From Apoderus coryli (lineage: Eukaryota; Arthropoda; Insecta; Coleoptera; Attelabidae), in assembly GCA_911728435.2 (NCBI GenBank), contig OU452204.1:17546001-17610000 (forward strand): a stretch of DNA of 64,000 nt. The letters are read 5' to 3'. The first letter of the stretch is position 1. Each line of letters starts with the position of its first letter. The notes beneath the pieces are model-generated. The model made no database searches, was not told the origin of the DNA, and saw only the letters and a list, made by a program, of their open reading frames with translations. The position numbers were made by a program, and so were the translations under genes. Positions 10,897 to 21,761 of the stretch are shown piece by piece.

Positions 10897-11420
10897 AATC
10901 GGTTGTGTCGCTCCAATACAATCTAAAATATTTATATACAGAATTTTAATAATTAAGTATTATTATGATTGTATTATTATTTTCAATAAACTAACCTAAC
11001 TAAGTACTACTAACTACTTGATTCAACAATTATAAATAAAAAAAATTACCAGAGGTGGGATTTGAACCGAGGACCATCCGCATGCAAAGCCCGAACTCTA
11101 CAACTGACGGCACCGACGCTTATGCTGGTGAAATTTTAATCGCAATTATCTCGAGAACTATGAAATTACCTAAATACTCGTATCACAAATAACCTATTGC
11201 TGTAAAACAGATAAAAAATGCTTTCAAATGATGTATCACTCGACCCCTACTGCTATTTTAAAAGCAAACAAAAATTAACGAGTTCATCCTAGGAACCAAA
11301 ATTGAGCTCAACTGGACACACACAGACAGACGTCTCAGGGGACTTCAAAATGGTTATATAAGTCTGTATCTCAATTTTTTTTAGCGCGGTCACAATACTT
11401 TCCTTGGACGGGAAAGTAAA
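10897..11420 (-). repeat. SINE, copy 1 (about 0.52 kb, tRNA-related head)
   Basis: This segment aligns along its whole length with 40697-41218. Shared landmarks in the same order are a GTGTCGC word, CAATAAACTAAC, a run of ACTAC words, a minus-strand tRNA-like part (box B complement at 11054-11068, GGGATTTGAACC), a CTCGAGAA word, TCGACCCCTACTG, TTCATCCTAGGAA, an ACAGACAGAC stretch, and GGTCACAATACT at the end. On the minus strand the tRNA-like part has a D-arm and an anticodon loop TTTGCAT, suggesting tRNA-Ala ancestry. Divergence between the copies is substantial, so the family is old. It has no coding capacity. Confidence 0.75.
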
Positions 11421-11535
11421 AAAACAGGACCATCTATACAAATGTTCCAATGGAAATAGGGCTAGATGCTGAAAGCGTTAATGATGTATGAGCAGGTGTA
11501 TTATCATCATACAAAATCTCTAAATTTTTTTACGA

Positions 11536-11990
11536 CAAATACTGGCATTTTCTTCATATTACTTCAAGATAATATTTCTTATTGACCGTACGACCTTCAT
11601 ACAAGAACTCACAGTGCACCACGCCACTGAATTTGGAGCAAAACCTTCATATTTCACCGAATTTGGCGTGTTTTTTCGGTCTTTGCTCTTCTGGCCGCCA
11701 TTGTGACTTTAGTTTCAATGTCATAATAGTATGCCCATTTGGGAATCTGTTATGACCCCAAATTGGGATCGTAGTTGATATCTTTCATCAGTTCCTATGC
11801 GATGCTCATGCGACTTTGTCTTGGTCAAAATTGAGCATTTTCGCAACAAATTTCGGTGCCACCCGAGATCCTCAGCAGCTTGTAATAATGATTTGATAAT
11901 TCTCTAAACAATTTCAACGTTTCCATCGGTTGTCGCCGTGCCGGGATGTTGAGGGCAGGCATCGTCATTAACATCTACTCGGCCTTCTGT
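11536..11990 (-). pseudogene. Mariner transposase relic, minus strand
   Basis: The minus strand, read across frames, gives in order an N-terminal stretch like EGRVDVNDDACPQHPGT, a helix-turn-helix remnant (VEIV.RIIKSLLQAAEDLGW), a decayed DETW-type region, WRPEEQRPKKHAKF, and then GVVHCEFLYEGRTVNKKYY, a very typical mariner stretch before the second catalytic aspartate. Several stops and frameshifts are present and the third acid is absent. The subfamily seems different from the fragments at 2.4 and 5.4 kb. I found no inverted repeats. Confidence 0.75.
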
Positions 11991-13333
11991 GATCAACATA
12001 TTTTTCTCAACTCACTGGCTGAAGAAAGAGTTTGCAAACATTTCCCAGACACAAGCTTATTACCATTGCTAATTAGCTGGAAGCAAGGTCTGATCATCTT
12101 CATGTTTTCGAATAAAATATTCAAAAATATAACAGCAGCTCAGTGGAGGAAATCCCAAACTGAAATTATGCAAGTGTTACTCATAAAGGATGTTTTCTTC
12201 CTATGGACTGGTTCATTCAGATCTTAGCAATCAAAAGCAACTAAACTACTTAGTATTATGATTTTCAGGTTATTCCAAAGCAGATTTTATTGTAAAAAGT
12301 CCTTTTCACGGTTTGTTGTTATATCCAAAACAATATTAAGGTTCTCCTTCACGGTTATATTAATAACGTTCGTTGTCAAATTCAACACGATGTTTAAGGG
12401 CTGAGGACAACATATCTTAGAAAACAATATAATGTGATCCGTGAAGAAGACAATAACCATTGTCAAAACGTCGAATGGTAGAATTGAAAAGGGAAAAAAA
12501 AGGAAAGAATGAATGACAAATTAAACCAATTGTTTACAAAAATGAAATAAGGAATCTCAATTTCAAAATTCGAACCTGATACCCAAAAAAAAAAGTAATT
12601 GAAATTGAAAACCAAGGTTCAAGAAAACAAAACGAAAAATGAATAACGTTGTTATCTTATGACCAGACCTCGTATTCATCTAATATAGAATAGACTACGA
12701 ACCGTTCTCCTTTTTTCGCCTTAGTATGCCCCAAGTTTGAGCCGTATGTTAATTAATAAGGCTTTATTTCCGGAACTAAGGGAGATATAGAGAAGCAGCC
12801 TGAGGTACCAACAAAACATGAGCCAGGCGTTGAAAGCTAAATGCATTTTGAACTGCATACAGATATAGTCAGTCGAGAAATAACGTGTAACACACAACAT
12901 AATATAATACCGCAGTGGCGTCGTCGTTCTATTAAGATAATTTGCATAGCTAATAACGTTAACCAGGAATATGTAAAGCAAAGGTAGATTTATGATTCAT
13001 AGATATATACGAATGTGATGTGGATTGTTTACATGCCCCTTTTGTTGATGAACGCTAAATTGGATGCGTCTTATGGAAAACTCAACTCTAGTTCTCTATT
13101 TTAGCTCCCTATACAAACAGGGAAACAAAAATAGTAGGTGGGATTTCTTTGAATTTCAACTGTCGGTAGTTAGACTCGCAGATATTTTCTTTTTCATAAA
13201 AAAACACAAAAAATCTCTATCACTTGCGAACACTAATGCAGGGTGATCATCTTGAACTAGAATTTATTGTACCATATTGTTTTTTTCGCATTAAAACAGT
13301 GCCATGTACAAAAACAATGCCTTATTCAAAAAA
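11991..13333. other. No gene recognised
   Basis: AT-rich sequence. Frames of 60-93 codons occur (for example 11946-12227 plus, 12721-12981 minus) but have biased, low-information composition and no motif I know. Confidence 0.5.
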
Positions 13334-13657
13334 TCAAAAGATCTCAGGAAAAAGTTGTTTGTATTTTACTTTTTTACCCATGGACCTGGTCCAACCAGTC
13401 ACGCCAAACCACTTCCGTAAGTTCGCGAGCCAGGAAATTCTCCTTCTACCTGGACCCCTTCTTCCTTCCACCTTACCTTGCAGGAACAGTTGTAGCAGAC
13501 GATACTGGACAGGGTTCCTCATGAAATGGCCCAAATACTCAAGTTTGCGTTGTTTTATTGTATTCATGAGGGTTAGTTGGCAGTTCATTTTTCGAAGAAC
13601 CTCCTCGTTGGTGACTCGGTCAACCCAGGAAATTCGTAGAAGTCTCCGATATATGTC
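13334..13657 (-). pseudogene. RTE-type retrotransposon C-terminal fragment
   Basis: The minus strand reads RRLLRISWVDRVTNEEVL, then MNTIKQRKLEYLGHFMRN, then LLQLFLQGKVEGRRGPGRR and RISWLANLRKWFG. This is the conserved tail of an RTE-like reverse transcriptase group and the same tail as in the larger relic at 19.2-20.7 kb, where it appears as RRVLKVSWVDRITNLEIL and RRRISWLRNLREWFG. Only about 105 codons are left. They are open without a stop. Upstream and downstream parts are missing. Confidence 0.8.
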
Positions 13658-14255
13658 CCTAAATAGTCATGACAAATTCATGACTATCTAATTAAAATAT
13701 AGCAAAATAATCCAATTATTATTTATACAAGCTTATTTTATAACTATTTTGTGGAGATCTGACTTTCATTTAAACACTAAAAATTACAACTCCACTTAAG
13801 AATGGACTACGTTTTCAAATTAATAAACTTATTTTTATTTCAGAAACCTTACAGTTTAGGTATCGGAACATGTTATTGAAGATTCTGTCTATAATCGACA
13901 AAAGGGTGAATATTTTCCGGAGACCTGTTTTGGACCAACAAATTTCAAAATAAATTATTTATACAAAAACAGTTGAAGATAGGTATAGGGAAGTGTTAAC
14001 TAAAATACTCCAAAATTGATGGGGAATCCAAAAATATAATAATATATAGGGTGTTCCATTTCAAATTTCCAAGTTGGTATTAGCTACGTTAGAAGTGGCA
14101 ACACCCCATCTGTCAATTTATCACTAAAAGAGAGTTTACATTGTTATATTATTATTAAAAACAAAATTTCAGATCGATCTAATAATAATAAAGGCCTTTA
14201 TTGCTGATATAGGTACAAATAATACAAAAGAAAATGTATATACTGTATACTACTA
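13658..14255. other. No gene seen; one possible element end
   Basis: AT-rich. At about 14048 an AGGGTGTTCCATTTCAAAT word resembles a mariner/MITE terminus, but no partner could be found nearby. Confidence 0.45.
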
Positions 14256-15045
14256 TGATAGATAGATAGATATATACTTATTCACCATTTTATGTCAAAA
14301 ATAGTACGTCAAACAATTTAATCAAAGTTACAGTAAGAAATCAATCAAAATTACAGAAAGGCCAACAAACAAATTAAAAAAGTAACAATATAAAACAAAC
14401 TAAAATCTAGAAAAATTTTACAATATCGCTTCTGAAATAGTCCTCAAAGGCATAAAAAGCTTGAGATATCAAAAATGTTTTAATTCTTTTGTTAAATTGG
14501 ACTTCACCAAGGTTTTTTATTTGAGACGGCAGCTTAATATAAAATTTAACACAATAATAGTCAGAACCTTTCCTAGTCCTCAATAGTCATTGGCTCGAAT
14601 GTAGCTGAGACAGTTCAAGATGTACAAGGAAGGCAAAGTAAGTAGTCCATGTTCAACAAAATATTTTTTACAGCAGTCACGCCAACCGAGCCCCAACATT
14701 GTACGTAGACTCGCCTCTGTAGCTTAAAGATTTTCATAGCATGGGAACTATGTTCAAAATGCCATACGACATACGGGAAACAAAATAACCGGGATACACC
14801 GTCAACAGACTGGAGATTGAAACACACAAGTCTTCTGATGAGATATATGACCCTGAACACGACTCTCCCAGGTTAATTTAGGAACAAGATCAACCCCAAG
14901 GAATCTCACGTGAACATCGCTCTAAAAATCGATAGGCGCGGAACGCAAAGTAAAGTTCATGCTTTGGCTTTTAGCCTGCTGATTCAAGCTCAATTCATTT
15001 GAAAGAAACCAATTGCCTATGTCAGTCTCAATAGCATTATTATGG
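14256..15045 (-). mobile_element. Non-LTR retrotransposon, copy 2 of the 5.7-kb family
   Basis: This aligns with 5739 to about 6605, same strand, including the TAGA-type 3' tail and the untranslated region. Decayed protein pieces remain: YLIRRL, FKLQRR and ETDIGNWFLSNELSLNQ. Relative to copy 1 there is a deletion of about 84 bp near 14587 and several small indels that break the frame. The 5' truncation is further downstream than in copy 1, inside the region after motif C. Copy 2 is clearly older or less constrained. Confidence 0.85.
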
Positions 15046-15675
15046 ATATTCCTGCCTAAAAATATTTGTTTACTTAAAACCAAATATAAGCAGTTAGAAA
15101 TATTTGGAAACAATCATATTAGTAAACGCTAGTACCTCATATTATGCATGTAATTTGGCATCATATTTAAAGGAAAAACGCATGGCATAATTTAAAGTTT
15201 AATTAAATGCTAAGCAAAAAAAACGCGCACTATCGTTTTATAAAAAAATAAATCTATTTTTCATTACTCTTGTAAAATCATTAAGATCACAGTGGGTGAT
15301 ATTCTCCATTACCATTCAAAAGAAAAACTCCCCATTTTATTAATAAACCAAATTACTCACATTTTTCATACAATCCGCCTTTATTATTCCGTCAAATATC
15401 AATTTTGAGACGCTACATACAGCACAGCATAGATATAAAATTGCTGCAAAAACTCATTTTAACAATCTACTTCCTGCGAACAACCATTGTATGTAGAGCT
15501 AGCTATATACGTTCTCAGTTATAGTAAAATCTCAAAAAAAAACTTTTAATTTTACCTAATTCCCAATTAGATTTAATTTTCGTTATTTTACTTTTGTCGG
15601 GTAAATAAACGACTGTTTTATAGTTAATTTTAATAGAAACCCATAATTTTCAATCAAGCATGATGTGCCTTTGAC
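15046..15675. other. No gene seen
   Basis: AT-rich filler. No terminal repeats, hairpins or protein motifs were recognised. Confidence 0.5.
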
Positions 15676-16091
15676 GTTTGTCAATACCGGTGAGTTACCA
15701 GATTTTTCTATTATTACTGAAGGTGCCTGATCTTGTACAGATTGTGATCTTTCATAAAGCTTTCTTCTTTCTGCGATACTGTTTCTCTGAGCGGATGCCC
15801 TTTCAAATACATTTTGATCAACAGAATCTAAACCATCTTCAGTTTCATTCTCATTTGAATCGCCACGACTTTCAAACAGTTTTCGACGTTCTGCTGTGGT
15901 TGGTGTTTTAGGAACATGTCCACTAGAATCAGTTGACTCTTCTTCACCGCTGGAACCTCCACCTTTTCCATTCTCTGCCTCCATCTTGCTCAAACACAGT
16001 TGAGGTTCTTTTCGGTGTAGGTGTTAACACTTCACTCTTTCGAACTGCTTGTGGATCAAACGATTGTTGTCGGGCTACCGAGGAACTTTTT
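15676..16091 (-). pseudogene. Host-like gene fragment with AERRKL repeats (possibly coronin-7/pod1-like)
   Basis: The minus strand encodes a hydrophilic, Ser/Glu-rich protein unlike any transposon here. A first frame, from a possible AG acceptor at 16092, reads VRKSEVLTPTPKRTSTVF. Near 15997 the frame must change, after which it reads MEAENGKGGG, TPTTAERRKLFESRGDS and AERRKLYERSQSVQDQ. The two AERRKL(F/Y)E motifs and the PKRTSTVF stretch remind me of the linker of insect coronin-7/pod1, an actin- and microtubule-binding protein, but I hold this loosely. No ATG starts the long frame. A frameshift, no polypyrimidine tract before the AG, and a retrotransposon starting at the other edge suggest a decayed copy or captured exon rather than a working exon. 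Confidence 0.45.
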
Positions 16092-16111
16092 CTGTTAATA
16101 TCAACTTCTTC

Positions 16112-17160
16112 TTCTTTTTTTTTTGGTAGAGGAGGTTACAAACAAAATTATAAAAATCATAAACTCTATTTTAATGACTCATTATTAGACATCGCAAAAA
16201 GTTATACCTACTTAGGGGTTGAATTTACTTCTTCTGCTTTATTTTGTCAAATGTCTGGGAGAACGGTGCTTAAATGTAAACAGGCTATAGGCTTTACCAT
16301 GGGATTATTGGCACGCACTAAAGTAAATTCCTGGGACGCAAGAATGAAACTGTATCATAGCATCATTGTATCATCACTAACTTATGCTGTCGGAGTTTGG
16401 GGACTGAGGTATCAGGATGTCTTGGAGGGGGTTCAAGTAGGATTTTTAAAAAGCTTCTTTCTTTGCCTAGAAATACACCAGATTATGTAGTGCGGTTGGA
16501 GGTAGACGTAATTGGTTTAAGCTATACTATTTTAAAAATGGCGTAAGAAACTTGAACAGATGGACGACTCGCGCCTGTCTAAGATTTGTTATCAGAGGCT
16601 GCTAGCATTAAGTAGTTGTTCAGAAGTAAAATTTAACTGGTTTTCGCAGATCAAGCACTTTTATAACGTCTGTGGTGGCACTCATTTATGGGAATCTGCT
16701 AATAATGATTTGATTTTTAACATGTATAGCGATTTTTTAAAACAAAAATGACATTAATAGATTGGCGGTATCAACTTTTCCTTATTTGTCCAACTTCTTT
16801 TCATACAATGTTCTGTCTTCTTATTTATCTTTCAAAGTCCCAATATATATATAACAAGACTTATTGCACAAATTAGAACTTTTGGTCGGGATTATCTACG
16901 GTTGACTTATAATGGTATAGCCTACTCGATCAAAATGAACGAGTTGTGTACAATTTGTAATCAGCACAGGCCGGAGACAGTTGACCATCTTTTCTTTGAG
17001 TGTCCCTTGTATGCACATTTAAGAGCACACTTTTTGTCAGATGTGGCAACTTTTACTGATCTGATCTCTGCCTTGGCATCGGAATCACTTGCTTGCCTGT
17101 CCAGGATAGCGAAATTTTTGGTGGCCATGTTAAGGTTGAGATCGTTCTTACTAAATGAAT
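16112..17160 (+). pseudogene. Non-LTR retrotransposon tail: thumb plus zinc knuckle
   Basis: The reading includes SYTYLGVEFTSS (thumb entry), then LYHSIIVSSLTYAVGVWG (the conserved segment after the thumb), and about 800 bp later CTICNQHRPETVDHLFFECP, a CX2C-H-C knuckle at the C terminus. Several frameshifts and stops separate three blocks (16112-16490, 16560-16751, 16902-17162). Polymerase motifs A to C are missing because the element is 5'-truncated, right where the host-like fragment ends. Its 3' untranslated region probably continues to about 17330. Confidence 0.7.
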
Positions 17161-17722
17161 GATTTTTAATTTGATTTGAAATTTTAAAATTCTCTAGGAT
17201 TTAATTGAATTATTATTATTTTTTTGATATAAGTTATGTAATTGTACCACTTACCTATTGTGATATGTCATTAGCTCGTTTTATTATTATTATTAGAATG
17301 TATTTTTTTTTTGTTGTTAAACCATACTCGCATAAACAATACGAACCTCACCTTCGGCTCGTTTCGTATCCCGGTTCATGCTCATGTATTAATAACCATG
17401 ATGATATACTATTATTCGATTGTTGATAGTAAACTATCATTTGTTCGACTTAAAACTCGCTGTCAAAATGACAGTTTATCTACCATTTACAATAGTAAAA
17501 TCGAACAATTGTGTTGTCCGATTCAGGACATTAATCCTTGAAGTATCATCGATCATGTCACTCAATAGGGAAGAAAGAAAAGTTCCTGCCTAAGCAATGA
17601 AATTATAGTCAAACGATATTATGGAAGAGATGTCATCGATTTGAGGAGAATCTTGCCTAGGAAAAAGGAAGGTTCTCGTGCGTTTTTCGACCTCGTCCTA
17701 TAGTGGAAATAATGATGGTGGG
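17161..17722. other. Non-coding; contains a word shared with the 45-kb tandem array
   Basis: Around 17429-17466 the sequence CTATCATTTGTTCGACTTAAAACTCG-type (split here as CTATCATTTGT and CGACTTAAAACTCG) matches the end of the 144-bp unit repeated at 45 kb. Around 17340-17390 lies a CTCACCTTCGGCTCG-type hairpin-like motif. Confidence 0.5.
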
Positions 17723-17900
17723 CGGATTGTTACTGGAGACGAATGTTGGGTTCATCATTATGAATCTGGATCCAAACAATGACATTAAAAGACACAACAC
17801 CACCCAAGGGGAAACTCATGACGACCATTTTTTGGGAGTCAGAAACGATTTTATTGTGTCTATAACTGGAGAATACTACGCTTCAATTTAGGACCGTTGA
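17723..17900 (+). pseudogene. Mariner transposase fragment with first catalytic site
   Basis: Frame 17723 reads RIVTGDECWVHHYESGSKQ, the mariner motif RIVTGDETWVHHYEP with T to C changed, and then stops. The aspartate of GDE is the first catalytic acid. Sequence to about 17900 is consistent with a decayed continuation. The frame at 17703-17891 is a shadow in a different register. Confidence 0.7.
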
Positions 17901-18343
17901 AAGAAGTAATCAGAGAAAAATTGACGAAAGTTGTTGGAACAAAATTTTGTAAAATCGATCTACCAATAATATTTTTATTATTTATTAAGACGTTTCGATA
18001 ATTGTTTGTGATCTGTATCAAATTACTAAAATAGTAAGAACAATTTTATCAAAATTACCACTACATAATTGCAAAAATCAAACCTTACCACCTTTCGCGG
18101 GGGCATAATTTATTCACATAGATCACGAACATTAAAAATAAAAACTTTCATCAAACTCAATGTCCAAAACTACATTGTCACTGATATAAGCTTGAAGATA
18201 TTCGTTTGTTAGGCAGTGCAAAATAATACAAAATTCAAATTAAAAGGTACAAACAACGATCTACAATATTTCAGGTGGAATCAATAAATTCACCTACAGT
18301 ACAGACATGAAAATTTTGGTAAGATTATTTAAATCATTCCTAT
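17901..18343. other. No gene seen
   Basis: AT-rich. Near 17990 a CGTTTCGATAATTGTTTG stretch is common-looking repeat sequence, but I cannot assign it. Confidence 0.45.
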
Positions 18344-18562
18344 TGTGACGAATACGCTTCGAGATAAATAAATACATCCGGCAACACCGTGTTGGCTATA
18401 CTATTGTAATCAGATGACTCAAACTAATCAGAGGCGACGCTGTATAGATTTAGTATGCTATACCTCGTCCGGGGCAGCGCTGTGTTAATTTGGTAGGATG
18501 TGCCTCGCTTACCGTATTAATCTGGAATGGACGTACGCGCGCCAGAATGTTGTAGAACAAAC
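18344..18562 (+). repeat. Partial LTR, fragment A (5' part)
   Basis: Starts TGTGACGAAT and shares with 34770-35093 (minus strand) the words ATACATCCGGCAACACCG, GTTGGCTATAC, GGGGCAGCGCTGTGTTAATTT and CGCGCCAGAATGTTGTA. This is the first half of an LTR. The second half, represented by fragments at 29.6 and 48.3 kb, is missing here. No internal region or primer-binding site follows, so it is a truncated solo-LTR-like remnant. Confidence 0.75.
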
Positions 18563-19205
18563 AACACAACAACAAATAAACAAAGAAAAGAAAAACGTGA
18601 CACTATGATTTCTACTCTGCAATTTTTTTTTATATATATATTTCGTGGTTGGTAATGCTACTAATGATTCTTTATCCAATCTCGCTACCTTGACAGAAAA
18701 ATAATTACCAAAAATCTCCAAACTTGGATAAACAATTTTTCTCGTATAAATTAAACAAAATGAAAAAAATTATTCATAAACGCATACAAATTATGTGAAT
18801 ACCGCATATAAAAATAAAAATGATTCAAATTTATATAGGCACACAAATGTAACTGTATAATACGGCAAATTAAACAAACCTAATTGACATTGTTATTTCT
18901 GTATAAATTTAAATTTTGTAATTTCTGTTATCGTATATTCCTTACATAACTTTATTTATTTTCATAATATGCGTGTAAAAATGTGGGAATATTTGTTTTA
19001 CAAGCAATTCTTCCCGCTTGAATAATAATAAACATTGGCGTATCACCTTAAAATGCAATTTTAATTAATCATGTTCAATTTGGAAGAAAATATGCTCTCA
19101 AAATCTCGAACAAAGAATTAGATCATTTAAATTGCAAACGTTTAAAGATACAAATACATAAAAACAAAACAAAAACGGGTAAATAAAAAAAAACAATAAT
19201 ACAAT
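18563..19205. other. No gene seen
   Basis: Very AT-rich filler with poly(A)/poly(T) runs and no recognised motif. Confidence 0.5.
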
Positions 19206-19210
19206 GTACA

Positions 19211-20661
19211 ATGTTACCGAATGCTGGGACGATCGACATTCTTAAGATCATAAGTGATCAAGATTTGGATGTCGTGGTGAGACTCTTGAACAGCGTCTAT
19301 GAGTCTGGAAAACTACCAAAGGAATGGCTCTCATCAGTCTTTATATGCTTACCGAAAAAATCGGGTGCAAAAGAGTGCAGTGACCACCGTACCATAAGCC
19401 TCATGTCCCACACTTTGAAACTACTGTTAAAAATTATACTCAACCGCATCCACCAGAAACTCGATCTGGATTCAGTCAGTTTGGCTTTCGCAAAGGATTA
19501 GGTACAAGATAAGCACTATTCGCATTCAACGTAATAGTGCAGCGATGCCTAGATGTTAATCAGGACGTATATGCCTGCTTCATCGACTATAATACGGCGT
19601 TTGACAGGCTCCGCCACGACCAGTTGATGGAAATATTACAATGTAAAAACCTAGACCACCAAGACCTGCAAATCATCTCAAATCTCTATTACAACCAAAA
19701 TGCCATCGTCAAAGTAGATCAACAAAATTCTGGCACCATCAAAATAAAGAGAGGTGTACGTCAAGGTTGTGTTCTGTCACCTATTTTGTTTAATGCCTAC
19801 TCTGAAGAGATTCTAAAAAGGGCAATGGAAAATGACAGTGCAGGAATAAAAGTAAATGGAGTGCCTATAGTTGTTCTAAGATATGCTGATGATACCGTAA
19901 TTTTAACGGAAAACCTGGAAGATCTACAAAGAATCATGGAGAAACTTGGTCGATATAGCGAAGAATACGGCCTTACATTCAACGTAAACAAAACAAAGTT
20001 CATGAAAATAATAAAGAAGGCCCAGACTAACAACGAACAGATAATCGTCAAAGGTGAACCGATCGAACAGTTAGAGAAGTATACTTATCTTGGAACAACA
20101 GTTACTTGTAATAACGACTACACGAAAGAAATAAAAGCACGCATAGAAATAGCAAGGTCCAATTTCAATAGCATGAAAAGAGTTTTGTGCAATAGAGGTC
20201 TAAGCCTAAAACTGAGACTGAGACTAGTTAGATGTTATGTTTTTGCCACTCTGCTTTATGGCGTCGAGGCAAGGACTTTGAACGCAGAAATAACCAAAAG
20301 ACTAGAAGCTTTTGAAATGTGGGTGTACAGAAGAGTACTGAAGGTGTCATGGGTCGATCGGATAACTAACTTAGAAATACTTGAACGACTAAATATAGAA
20401 AGAGAGTTATTAATAACAATTAAAAGCAGAAAACTTCAGTATCTCGACGATGTGACTCGTGGACCAAGATACGCCTTACTTCAATTGATAATGCAGGGAA
20501 GGATCCAAGGTACAAGAAGCGTGGGTAGAAGAAGGATATCCTGGTTGAGAAACTTGAGAGAGTGGTTTGGATGTTCCTCGATAGAGCTTTTTAGAACAGC
20601 TGCATCCAAAATAAGAATTGCCATGATGATCGCCAATCTTCGTCGCGGAGATGGCACCTAG
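19211..20661 (+). pseudogene. RTE-like non-LTR reverse transcriptase, nearly full polymerase
   Basis: Block 1 (19211 to about 19465) has the fingers: WLSSVFICLPKKSG and DHRTISLMSHTLKLLLKII. A frameshift follows, then FGFRKGLGTR and an in-frame TAA at about 19511. Block 2 (19537-20661, 374 codons open) has motif A FIDYNTAFD (15-23), motif B GVRQGCVLSPILFN (73-86) and motif C YADD (116-119). It continues with the thumb YTYLGTTVT, LLYGVEARTL, and the RTE tail RRRISWLRNLREWFG. All polymerase aspartates are intact. The endonuclease is missing through 5' truncation. One frameshift and one stop disable it. A tail-only relative lies at 13.3-13.7 kb. Confidence 0.85.
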
Positions 20662-21761
20662 AGAGAGAGAGGGACGATCGTTGCTAATTCAGCAGAAGCT
20701 AAAAAATCAAGACTTTGATCAACACTTAACCACCAAATCTCATCGATATCAAAATCAAAAGAAGTGTAAAATTAACACTTACGTCCTTATGAATCAGCAA
20801 CCTTTCGAAAGGAAGTCGACAAAAGTTTTTACGTAAAATAAAAGTATTAATACATAAAAAAGTTATGAGCATAATTCGACAATACTAAAAAAATCCTAAA
20901 CGACTAAGATATTAAATTGCGGATTTCACAAATCTTAATTTGTTTAAAATGGGTCCAATGACATCTGACTTACTTTTTGGCTATAATATAGCCTAACTAA
21001 CAGCTATTTATAGAGCATATATTATATACTCTATAAATAGCAGTTAGTTAATAAATTAAGAGATGAACATTAAAACTACTCTTGAACACTAGATGAGAGG
21101 AAGACTTCATGTTATGTCTCTTCCAACCAAAACTGGTCATATATAGATCTCTAAAGGCTAGACAGAGAAGTGATAGTGCAGAATGCTTCATTCCACTTTC
21201 TGTTCGAAGTCCCTTTGGCAACACACTCAATCTTTAGAAATATAATACTGACTTATAGTCAATTTTAGTTCATTAATTATGTAAAAAAAAGATACAAATG
21301 GCCCATTCTTTATCTGACTATGAAACGAAAACTCAAATCAAAGACAGCATTATGAAGTCATCATTTTTGCTCTACACATGCCCAAGGCTAAGAGGATGTG
21401 TCAACTATATCAACATTATTAATAATGCTAATTAGGATAGAAAACAATACGTGAAACATATCTGTGAATTCTGTAATCTCAACAATTATGTGTATTGTAT
21501 GCAGATCTCAGTAATAATGTGATTATGGATACACAAAAAAATGTTATAATAATATTATGGAATATAAATGGCTCTTTTCATCTAACGATATGAATAATGG
21601 AAATATAAGTATAAATCAAAATTAATCAGACAATTAATTATTATTATTCTAAATAAACTGTTGCCCTCGAGACACTAATAGGTCTCGATATTTAGGTGAA
21701 AAAGTAATATTTTTGTGACCTTTTTGTCATTTACCTTTCTCGTTCTTGGTGACTGAATTTA
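20662..21761. other. Non-coding with one strong hairpin
   Basis: After the RTE stop there is about 200 bp of probable 3' untranslated region beginning with a GA-rich run. The rest is AT-rich. The short minus-strand frame at 21048-21230 has no domain I know. Confidence 0.5.
20994..21050. repeat. Inverted repeat, 22-bp arms, 13-bp loop
   Basis: 20994-21015 pairs with 21029-21050 with one mismatch, around a palindromic ATATATTATATA-like loop. It may be a small foldback insertion or a transcription-related hairpin. Nothing coding adjoins it closely. Confidence 0.65.

Noticed and set aside
12721..12981. 86-codon minus-strand membrane-like frame
   Set aside because: Hydrophobic composition follows from T-rich DNA; no domain and no supporting signals.
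17990..18025. Another hammerhead-like motif near a GTTTCG word
   Set aside because: The reverse strand has GAAACGTC but no CTGANGA box in the right place and only a weak stem.
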